Below are positions 50,227-56,663 of a stretch of 64,000 nt of DNA, in pieces. The stretch is from CAYNSB01 sp964399625 (GTDB lineage: Bacteria > Planctomycetota > Phycisphaerae > Phycisphaerales > UBA1924). How positions within the stretch are numbered: the stretch's first letter is position 1; the number at the start of each line of letters is the position of its first letter. The stretch is taken from assembly GCA_964399625.1 (NCBI GenBank), contig CAYNSB010000007.1, positions 24,210-88,209 of the forward strand, read 5' to 3'. The position numbers and the translations under genes were made by a program. The notes under the pieces are model-generated. The model ran no database searches and was not told the DNA's origin. It saw only the letters and a program-made list of their open reading frames with translations.

Positions 50227-51497
50227 TGCGGCAGACTCCCTTCGGGCTTGGCGTTTCCGGGGCGTCGTGTCACGCGGAGGGCGCGCCGGTCGAGCTCGCG
50301 CGCGACGTCCGCGAGGCCCACTCCGGCCCGCCGCATCGTGACGAGCGTGAAGTACATCAGGTCCGCCGCCTCACGCGCGACATGGTCCGCACTTTCGGCG
50401 GAGCTGAGCTCCGAGGCTTCCTCGGCCAGTTTGCTTCGTAGCAAGGCCGGATCGGCGAGCAGGCGCGCCGAGTACGAACCGGGCACGGCGTTCCCAACCT
50501 GCGTCCCGATGCGATCGGCAAGCGCGGAAAGTCCGTGACCGACGCCCCAGCACGTGCGCGTGCCCTTGTGACAGAATCCCTTCCCCGACTGTCGCACGGT
50601 GAAGCGAAGCGCGTCGCGATCGCAGTCCAGATCGACCCGGAGGAGTTCTTGCGTATCGCCCGAGGACTCGCCCTTGACCCACAGGCCGCGCCGTCGGGAG
50701 TGATACACGCCCCGCCGCGATCGCACCGCCTCGCGGAGGCTCTCGGCGTTCGAATAGGCCAGCCCGAGCGCGATGCCCAGTTCATCGACGACGACCGTGG
50801 GCCACAGACCATCCGCGCGATCGGACACCAGCGGCGCCGCGAGCGCATCGGCAAGGTCCAGGCGGTCCGTGTAGAGCGCCATCCCGACCTGCGCGTCAGC
50901 GCCCATCGCGTCGAGCGTCGCCACATCCTTTGCTGTGGTCACCCCGCCGGCGATAGTGACGCGGGCTTCACCCGCCGCTCTGACAAGCTCGGGCACGAGG
51001 TCCATGTTGGTGCCGCCGAGGCGCCCCTCTCGCTCGACGAACGTGACCAGGAAGCCACACACAAGCCCTTCGAGCCTGCGCATGCGATCGAGAATGGACT
51101 CGCCCGTGCCCTCCCGCCACCCCTTGACGACCACCTCGCCGTCGCGAGCGTCGAGAGCGGCAATCACGCGCTGCGTGGGCAACTCGCGGAGCACGTCCGG
51201 CGTTGCGGCCGTTCCGAGAACGACTCTCGCCGCGCCGGCGTCGAGCCACTGGATCGCCGTGCGCACGTCACGAATGCCCCCGCCCACGCGGCACGGCGCG
51301 ATGGCCAGAAGATCGTGGATCAGCTCAGCGTTCGAGCCCGTTCCCATCGCGGCGTCGAGATCCACGACCGCGACGTCGCCCGCGAGCGCGAACCGCTTCG
51401 CGATCGGGCGGGGGTCGCCCGCGTCCAGCGCGTGCTCCTTGCCGCCGACGAGTTGGACCGTTTGCCCGCCCATGAGGTCGATCGATGGAATGATCAT
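50223..51497 (-). CDS. hisA-hisI-hisE: Trifunctional HisA-HisI-HisE fusion
   Basis: A 424-residue fusion of three histidine enzymes. Residues 1-222: HisA, the ProFAR isomerase, a (beta/alpha)8 barrel with catalytic Asp7 (IIPSIDLMGG) and Asp116 (VIAALDARDG). Residues about 228-318: HisI, phosphoribosyl-AMP cyclohydrolase, with SRRRGLWVKGESSGDTQ, the metal-binding DLDCDRDA (289-296) and Cys309/Cys316 (GFCHKGTRTCWG). Residues about 321-408: HisE, phosphoribosyl-ATP pyrophosphohydrolase, with KLAEEASEL and REAADLMYFTLV. All three active sites look complete. HisE-HisI fusions are common; joining them to HisA is, to my knowledge, rare. ATG 51497 overlaps the hisF stop (ATGA). Confidence 0.93.
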   Translation of the reverse strand: MIIPSIDLMGGQTVQLVGGKEHALDAGDPRPIAKRFALAGDVAVVDLDAAMGTGSNAELIHDLLAIAPCRVGGGIRDVRTAIQWLDAGAARVVLGTAATPDVLRELPTQRVIAALDARDGEVVVKGWREGTGESILDRMRRLEGLVCGFLVTFVEREGRLGGTNMDLVPELVRAAGEARVTIAGGVTTAKDVATLDAMGADAQVGMALYTDRLDLADALAAPLVSDRADGLWPTVVVDELGIALGLAYSNAESLREAVRSRRGVYHSRRRGLWVKGESSGDTQELLRVDLDCDRDALRFTVRQSGKGFCHKGTRTCWGVGHGLSALADRIGTQVGNAVPGSYSARLLADPALLRSKLAEEASELSSAESADHVAREAADLMYFTLVTMRRAGVGLADVARELDRRALRVTRRPGNAKPEGSLPQ

Positions 51498-52255
51498 GCC
51501 CGGATCTCCACGCCGCGCGCGGCGAGATAGCGCTTGATGCTCGCGATGGTGCACTCCCCATCGTGAAAGATGCTCGCGGCCAGAACGGCGTCCGCGCCCG
51601 CCGCGAGCGCCTGGATGAGGTCCTCGGGGCCGGCGGCGCCGCCGGACGCGACAACGGGGATGCCCACCGCCTCGGACACGGCCCGGGTGAGCGCGAGGTC
51701 ATACCCGCTGCGCGTGCCGTCACGGTCCCAGCTCGTGAGCAGCACCTCTCCCGCGCCGAGCTCGGCGGCCCGGCGTGCCCACGCGACGGCGTCCATCGTC
51801 GTTGCGCTCGTCCCCGAGCGCACCTTCACCACCCAGCGTCCGCGAGCCTCCGTCGACTCTGCCGCGTCGATCGCGATGACCATGCACTGCGCTCCGAAGC
51901 GATTCGCGCACGAGGTGATGAGGTCTGGTTGAGCCACCGCCGCGGTGTTCACGCCGACCTTGTCGGCTCCCGAGTCGAGCAGTCGCGCAACATCCGCAAC
52001 CTCGCGAACACCGCCGCCCACCGTCAGAGGTATGGAGAGGACTCGACGGACCTGGGCGACGGTCTGCGCCGCCGCGCCCCGACCCTCGGGCGTCGCGGAC
52101 ACGTCGAGCAGCGTGATCTCGTCCGCTCCTTCGGCCTCGTAGCGTGCCGCGAGTTCCGCAGGGTCGCCAGTGTCCCGCAGATTCTGGAAGCGAACGCCCT
52201 TGACGACGCGCCCGTCGCGGACATCCAGGCACGGGATGATTCTGCGGCTCAGCAC
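51494..52255 (-). CDS. hisF: Imidazole glycerol phosphate synthase, cyclase subunit
   Basis: A 253-residue (beta/alpha)8 barrel that, with HisH, turns PRFAR plus ammonia into imidazole glycerol phosphate and AICAR. Opening motif RRIIPCLDVRDGRVVKGV carries the catalytic Asp; the second catalytic Asp is in MVIAIDAAES. Phosphate-binding segments VGGGVRE and ASGGAAG are present. The GTG at 52255 matches the family N terminus (LSRRIIPCLD) and overlaps the end of hisH by seven bases; longer in-frame starts lie within hisH and add non-conserved residues. Length equals that of typical HisF. Confidence 0.95.
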   Translation of the reverse strand: MLSRRIIPCLDVRDGRVVKGVRFQNLRDTGDPAELAARYEAEGADEITLLDVSATPEGRGAAAQTVAQVRRVLSIPLTVGGGVREVADVARLLDSGADKVGVNTAAVAQPDLITSCANRFGAQCMVIAIDAAESTEARGRWVVKVRSGTSATTMDAVAWARRAAELGAGEVLLTSWDRDGTRSGYDLALTRAVSEAVGIPVVASGGAAGPEDLIQALAAGADAVLAASIFHDGECTIASIKRYLAARGVEIRA

Positions 52256-52881
52256 GGCAGCGACTCCTTCGCCGCGGCGAGGGAGAGCCATCGCCTGATC
52301 AGCGATAGCCCGGCCGCGCCCGAGAGTTCCGGGTGAAACTGGCACGCAAGCAGCGACCCTCGCTCCAGAGCCGACGCGAACTCACCTCCGTGATCCGTGC
52401 GTGCGCCTTCCCAACCATCGGGAACGCGCGCCAGCCGGTAGGAGTTGGCGAAGTACATCCACTCCGAGCGGAGCAGGGCGGCGGCAGCGGTGGGCGAGAT
52501 CGTGTTCCAACCCATCTGAGGGACTCGCAACGGCGGTGCGAACCGGGTGATCCGCGCGGGCACGATGCCCAGCCCCTCCGCGCCCGGCGATTCATCGCTC
52601 GCCTCGCACAACACCTGCATCCCGAGGCAGATCGCCAGCAACGGGCGATCGCTTGCGATGCGATCGCGGAGCGCGGCGTCGAGGCCTCGTTCGCGAAGAT
52701 GCACCATGGCCGCGCCGAACGAGCCGACGCCCGGCAGAACGACGATCGGAGCCCCGGCGACGAGCGCGGCATCGTCGGTGATGCGGGGCACCGCACCCAG
52801 CCGCTCGAACGCGGACGACACGGACGCGAGATTCGCGCTCCCCGTGCGGATGATGACGACCTCACGCGAGCAGGGAGTCAT
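52249..52881 (-). CDS. hisH: Imidazole glycerol phosphate synthase, glutaminase subunit
   Basis: A 210-residue class I glutamine amidotransferase giving ammonia to HisF. The triad is intact: Cys85 in LLAICLGMQVL, His183 and Glu185 in ACQFHPELSG. The family N terminus is present as RTGSANLASVSSAFERLG, and the oxyanion/interface segment as VLPGVGSFGAAMV. Encoded between hisB and hisF with overlaps on both sides (ATGA with hisB, seven bases with hisF), which suits production of a 1:1 complex. Confidence 0.95.
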   Translation of the reverse strand: MTPCSREVVIIRTGSANLASVSSAFERLGAVPRITDDAALVAGAPIVVLPGVGSFGAAMVHLRERGLDAALRDRIASDRPLLAICLGMQVLCEASDESPGAEGLGIVPARITRFAPPLRVPQMGWNTISPTAAAALLRSEWMYFANSYRLARVPDGWEGARTDHGGEFASALERGSLLACQFHPELSGAAGLSLIRRWLSLAAAKESLPC

Positions 52882-53486
52882 AGCACTCCCTTGGTGCTGG
52901 GCACGCCCGCGTCATCGGTGCGAGCGATCGCGGCACGGAGCGCCAGGGCCAACGCCTTGAACGCGGCCTCGGCGCGGTGGTGATCGTTCTCCCCGCGCAG
53001 CACATCGACATGGACGGCGCCGCGGACCGCGACCGCAAAGGAAGCGAGCACGTGCGGAATGTTCTCGCACGAGAGGCCGCCGACGGCGTCACGCCTCAAG
53101 CCAAGATCAATGACCGAGCACGGACGCCCGGAAAGGTCCACGACCGCGCGGGCCAGCGCCTCGTCCAGCGGCGCGTAGGCGCTCCCGAAGCGAGCAAAGC
53201 CCCGGCGCTCTCCCAGAGCCTTATCGATCGCCGCGCCCAGCGCCAGGGCGCAGTCCTCGGCGGTGTGATGGTCGTCCACGTGCAGGTCGCCGGTGCACGC
53301 GAGCGTCAGACCTATTCGGGAGTGGCGGGCGAGCGCGATGAGCAGATGGTCAAGGAACCCGATCCCCGTGCGGACATCGATCGCCGCTCCCCCACTTCCC
53401 GGGTCGCCCGGTCCGTCCAGGTTGACGCTCACGGACACGCTGGTCTCGTTCGTGGAGCGCGAGATGGTTGCGATGCGAGGGTTCAT
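52878..53486 (-). CDS. hisB: Imidazoleglycerol-phosphate dehydratase
   Basis: A 202-residue manganese enzyme dehydrating imidazole glycerol phosphate. The repeated metal-binding His/Glu motifs are GFLDHLLIALARHS, DDHHTAEDCALALG, CENIPHVLASFA and ENDHHRAEAAFKALA. It is monofunctional: it lacks the N-terminal histidinol-phosphatase domain found in the E. coli HisB, and that HAD activity appears instead on the neighbouring hisC product. The ATG at 53486 overlaps the hisC-HAD stop (ATGA); an upstream in-frame start at 53738 would lie inside that gene. Confidence 0.95.
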   Translation of the reverse strand: MNPRIATISRSTNETSVSVSVNLDGPGDPGSGGAAIDVRTGIGFLDHLLIALARHSRIGLTLACTGDLHVDDHHTAEDCALALGAAIDKALGERRGFARFGSAYAPLDEALARAVVDLSGRPCSVIDLGLRRDAVGGLSCENIPHVLASFAVAVRGAVHVDVLRGENDHHRAEAAFKALALALRAAIARTDDAGVPSTKGVL

Positions 53487-55219
53487 GGCAGGAGCGACTC
53501 CAGTTCGGTAAGGGACTCGAGCACGCGGGCGGCGCCGGCGCGCGTGAGCGCCACGCGCGTCGTGCCGTCGGGCGCGATGGCTGGGGGAGGAATGCCGATG
53601 GGCACGACACCGGCCGAGCGCGCCGCGCTGATGTCGTCGGGCGTGTCGCCGATCATCCAGGCCGAGTTGATGCCGAGCGCGTTGAGCGCAAGACGGACGG
53701 GCGCCGGATCGGGCTTGAGCGGCGCGTCCTCCATGCACACCACCGCACGGAAGAGGTCTCGCAATCCAAACCGCTCGAGGAACCGATCACAATCGGCCCG
53801 AGGACGGCCAGTGACGAGCGCGAGCGGCAGGCGCGCCGCGAGCCGCTCCAGCAGGTCCCGCCCGGGGATCAATCGCTCCGACTCGCACAGCCCCGGCGTG
53901 CCTTCAGTCCCGTGATACAGCGACTCGAAGCGAGCGGTAACCTCCGACAGCGAGGCGCGCACCCCGCGACGATCGAGCAGGCGATGCGTCAGCACCCAGT
54001 CGTTGTTCGCGTTGCCCTCGGCCTTGGCGCCCTCGATATCTTTGGGCGTAAGGCGTACGCCGAAGGATTCGCCCGTCAGAACGATCGCCCGCCTGTACGA
54101 GCCGGACACGTCCGCAAGCACTCCGTCCACGTCAAAGAGCAGGCCCTGCGGTCTGAGCGCCGATCGCAGGCCCTTGCACAGCCTGTCAAAGGACGAAGCG
54201 TCGCCCGGGCACGTGATGCGCAGCGAGCGGTCCAGCCCGGCCCCGGGCTTGAATCTCCGAACGCCGATGCCCTGGCTCCCGAGCGCGCGCCACGCCCACT
54301 CGGCATCAGCAAAGTCGGCGAGCACGAAGTTTCCCTGGGACGCGTACGCGTTGGACCCAAGCGAGCGCAGCACGTTGCAGAGCGCGGCGCGTTCATCGCG
54401 CACGCGCGAGACAACGCCCGGCAGAACCGCGGACTCCAGGCGAAGCGCCTCGGTCGCGGCGGCCAGGCTCAGCGCCGACACCGGAAAGGGCGACCCCGAC
54501 GCACGCAGAACGCCCACGTTCGGCGCGGAGCCCACGGCGTATCCGACGCGGAGTCCGGCAAGCCCGAAGGCCTTGGAAAAAGTCCGTATGGCGATGGCGT
54601 TGGGAATCTCGATCGCGGCCGCAGTCAGGTCCTCATCCGCGAACTCCGCATAGGCCACATCGACCAGGAGAATGGCCCCCGGCGCCGCGCTCGCGAGCCG
54701 CTTCAGGTCGCTCGCGCTCGCCACGGCTCCCGTGGGGTTGTTCGGCGAGACGACCGCAATCATCGCCGTGCGTTCGTTCACCAGATCGAGCACCGCGTCG
54801 ATCGGATAGGCGCCTCTCCCTCCCTCCAGCCAGGGCGTTGTACGGATCGTTGCGCCCGCGAGCGAGGCATATCTCGCGATCATCTCAAACGTGGGCGTGG
54901 GGAGGATGAGCTCGCGCCCGGGCGCCAGGAACGCCCTGCACGCTCGATCGATCGCCTCGTCACCGCCGGCGGTGACGACGACCCTCGATGGACCGATGCC
55001 CCAGCGGACGGCCAACGCCCGCTCCAGATCGGCCGCGTCAGGATACGTGCGCGTCGTGCCCGCCCCCATCCGCGCAACCAGCGCGGCCAGATCCACGCCG
55101 GCGACCGGCCCTTCGTTGGCGTCCAGTGCAAGGTCGATCCTCAGCCCGCTCGCGGGGGGCTCGTACACCACCGAGACGTCGGGAAGCGCGCCGCTGGATG
55201 GTGAGTAGGTTGTGCTCAT
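53483..55219 (-). CDS. hisC: HisC fused to a HAD phosphatase: histidinol-phosphate aminotransferase plus probable histidinol phosphatase
   Basis: A 578-residue fusion. Residues 1-350: class I/II PLP aminotransferase, with SPNNPTGA (159-166), LLVDVAYAEF and Schiff-base Lys216 in RTFSKAFGLAGLRVGY. Residues 357-578: complete HAD hydrolase, motif I LLFDVDGVLAD (Asp363, Asp365), motif II LVTGRP (Thr470), motif III Lys502 in LKPDPAP, motif IV GDTPDDISAA (Asp525, Asp529). No other histidinol-phosphate phosphatase (HisN or HisK) is in the operon, so the HAD half most likely supplies that step; this is inference from context. ATG 55219 overlaps the hisG stop (ATGA). Confidence 0.9.
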   Translation of the reverse strand: MSTTYSPSSGALPDVSVVYEPPASGLRIDLALDANEGPVAGVDLAALVARMGAGTTRTYPDAADLERALAVRWGIGPSRVVVTAGGDEAIDRACRAFLAPGRELILPTPTFEMIARYASLAGATIRTTPWLEGGRGAYPIDAVLDLVNERTAMIAVVSPNNPTGAVASASDLKRLASAAPGAILLVDVAYAEFADEDLTAAAIEIPNAIAIRTFSKAFGLAGLRVGYAVGSAPNVGVLRASGSPFPVSALSLAAATEALRLESAVLPGVVSRVRDERAALCNVLRSLGSNAYASQGNFVLADFADAEWAWRALGSQGIGVRRFKPGAGLDRSLRITCPGDASSFDRLCKGLRSALRPQGLLFDVDGVLADVSGSYRRAIVLTGESFGVRLTPKDIEGAKAEGNANNDWVLTHRLLDRRGVRASLSEVTARFESLYHGTEGTPGLCESERLIPGRDLLERLAARLPLALVTGRPRADCDRFLERFGLRDLFRAVVCMEDAPLKPDPAPVRLALNALGINSAWMIGDTPDDISAARSAGVVPIGIPPPAIAPDGTTRVALTRAGAARVLESLTELESLLP

Positions 55220-56124
55220 GGGACGATCTGCGAGAGTTGGGTGACCACGATGTCGGTGCCGCCGCGGGCCTTGATCTCCGGGATGAGCGTCGGAAGGTCC
55301 GCGCGGGGCACCGCCGACTTCACGGCGTATCCCGCCTCCCCGTGCAGTGTTGAGACGGTCGGTTCTCGCATGCACGGCAGCACGGCGATGACACTCTCAA
55401 GCGCCGCACGCCCCACGTTCACCTCCAGCATCACGCGCCGCCGTGCCTCCAGCACCGATCCCAGGAGCATGGCGAGGCGATCGATGGCGGCCCGCTTCGC
55501 GCGGTCGTTCCACGCTCCACGGCTCGCGTACAGCCGAGTAGAGGAGTTCATCAGCTCCGCAAACACCACGAGGTTCTGCGCCCGCAGCGTGTCCCCACTG
55601 GCCGCGATGTCCACGATGCAATCCGCGTCCTCAGGGGGGAAGACTTCGGTCGCTCCGTACGAGCGAACGAACCGGGCGTCGTACCCGCTCGAGTTCATCC
55701 ATTCCCGCGTGATCCGTTCGTACTCCGAGGCGATCACCAGCGTGCGGCGCGGCGGCCTTCCATCCACGAGCATCCCCGCCGGCGCCGCCGCCACAAGTCG
55801 GACCTTGTCCAGCCCCGTGTCGAGCACCTCAACCACGTCCGCGCCCAACTCGCGGACCCAGTCCGCCCCGGCAAAGCCGACGTCGCGCGAGCCCGCGCCG
55901 AGCATCTCGACGACGTTCTGCGGCTTGAGGATCTTGGTGTCGATGCCCGCCAGGGACACCTGCGGGCGATACCCGCGACTGCCGACCCGCACGTGAATGC
56001 CCGCGTCTGCAAGGAGCGCGAAGATGCCCTCCTGCATGCGTCCCTTGGGAAGGGCCAAGCGCAGCAGTTCTGGCGCTCGTGGCGGCGAGACGATGGGTGG
56101 ACTGGATGCTCGATCGTTCGACAT
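55216..56124 (-). CDS. hisG: ATP phosphoribosyltransferase, long form
   Basis: A 302-residue enzyme for the first committed step, joining ATP and PRPP; normally inhibited by histidine. LRLALPKGRMQEGIFALLADAG opens the catalytic domain (cited as its core ALPKGRMQEG), GADWVRELGADVVEV and DIAASGDTLRAQNL (PRPP-binding) follow. The C-terminal 75 residues (VMLEVNVGRAALESVIAVL, then STLHGEAGYAVKS) form the ACT-like regulatory domain of the long form, so HisZ is not required. The ATG at 56124 has GGGAG six bases upstream; ATGs at 56136 and 56175 are alternatives. First structural gene, 41 bp after the attenuator. Confidence 0.95.
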   Translation of the reverse strand: MSNDRASSPPIVSPPRAPELLRLALPKGRMQEGIFALLADAGIHVRVGSRGYRPQVSLAGIDTKILKPQNVVEMLGAGSRDVGFAGADWVRELGADVVEVLDTGLDKVRLVAAAPAGMLVDGRPPRRTLVIASEYERITREWMNSSGYDARFVRSYGATEVFPPEDADCIVDIAASGDTLRAQNLVVFAELMNSSTRLYASRGAWNDRAKRAAIDRLAMLLGSVLEARRRVMLEVNVGRAALESVIAVLPCMREPTVSTLHGEAGYAVKSAVPRADLPTLIPEIKARGGTDIVVTQLSQIVP

Positions 56125-56164
56125 GGTTGCTCCCATGCCGGAGCCGCCCGTCGCTCGTGCTCGC

Positions 56165-56233
56165 TTCAAAAGCACAAGACGCCGGCACGGGGCCGGCGTC
56201 TCTGGTATGGCTCGAGTCTACTCGCAGCGCACC
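56165..56233 (-). promoter_or_regulatory. Histidine operon transcription attenuator (pause hairpin plus terminator)
   Basis: On the minus strand: a hairpin at 56204-56233 pairing GGT, GCT and CGAG with CTCG, AGC and ACC around loop TAGA; then a terminator, AGACGCCGGC (56192-56201) with GCCGGCGTCT (56177-56186), a perfect 10-bp stem, followed by TGTGCTTTTG (T-run 56168-56171). GGCCGG in the last leader codons (56239-56244) is complementary to CCGGCC in the terminator's rising arm (56191-56196) and could act as antiterminator when the ribosome stalls upstream. Confidence 0.85.
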
Positions 56234-56234
56234 A

Positions 56235-56294
56235 TCAACCGGCCATGCACGTGGCGTGATGATGGTGGTGATGATGGATCTTGGCCGCGGTCAT
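56235..56294 (-). CDS. hisL: Histidine operon leader peptide, seven consecutive His codons
   Basis: A 19-codon ORF (ATG 56294, TGA 56235-56237) reading MTAAKI, seven His, then ATCMAG. The His run (56256-56276) uses CAT CAT CAC CAC CAT CAT CAC. It lies 111 bp before hisG and directly before the pause hairpin and terminator. Logic known from enteric his operons: with scarce His-tRNA the ribosome stalls on the His codons and the terminator cannot form; with ample His-tRNA it reaches the stop codon, covers GGCCGG and the terminator forms. There is no Shine-Dalgarno; the predicted promoter puts the 5' end 2-5 nt before the ATG. The peptide itself has no expected function. Confidence 0.9.
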   Translation of the reverse strand: MTAAKIHHHHHHHATCMAG

Positions 56295-56663
56295 CGTTGC
56301 AAAAAGGATACCCGGGACATGGCCCAAGGCAAATCGTGCACCGACGGATCCGAGCGCGTTCCGTGCGGTGCGCCGATTGACGCGAGCGGGACCGCATGAC
56401 GCTCGCCGATCGAAGCGATCCCAGATTCGGAGTGATCGTGTGGCCGCACTCTCGACGTGGCACGAGGCGCTCGCTCGGCCCCAGAACGCTGATGGCCCCG
56501 GCATATGCCGAGGCCATGAAGTCTGCAAAGTCGAGGTGACAGGACACCAATCGAACTTTTCTTGGAGGGCAGTCGGCTGCGGGCGGTCAGCAAACGCCGC
56601 TTGCTGACCTCGGAATCGTCGGGAAGGGACCCGTCACCCTTCTATTCCGTACACTTCTCCCTC
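56295..56663. other. Divergent promoter region between hisL and the kinase gene
   Basis: It contains the his promoter (56305-56332). The half next to the kinase is noticeably less GC-rich. A TTG at 56562 opens the kinase frame 34 codons early, but those residues (up to FYSVHFSL) do not resemble kinase N termini. No tRNA, repeat or other small ORF was recognised. Confidence 0.45.
56305..56332 (-). promoter_or_regulatory. Candidate his operon promoter
   Basis: Minus strand TTGCCT (56327-56332), 16 nt, TATCCT (56305-56310). Initiation 6-8 bp downstream would fall at about 56296-56299, almost at the leader ATG (56294), explaining the missing ribosome-binding site. Confidence 0.5.

Noticed and set aside
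56235..56294. Seven consecutive His codons could be a cloning His-tag or vector contamination
   Set aside because: The run sits directly before a pause hairpin, a terminator and hisG on the same strand, codons alternate CAT/CAC irregularly, and the flanking sequence matches the chromosome in composition.
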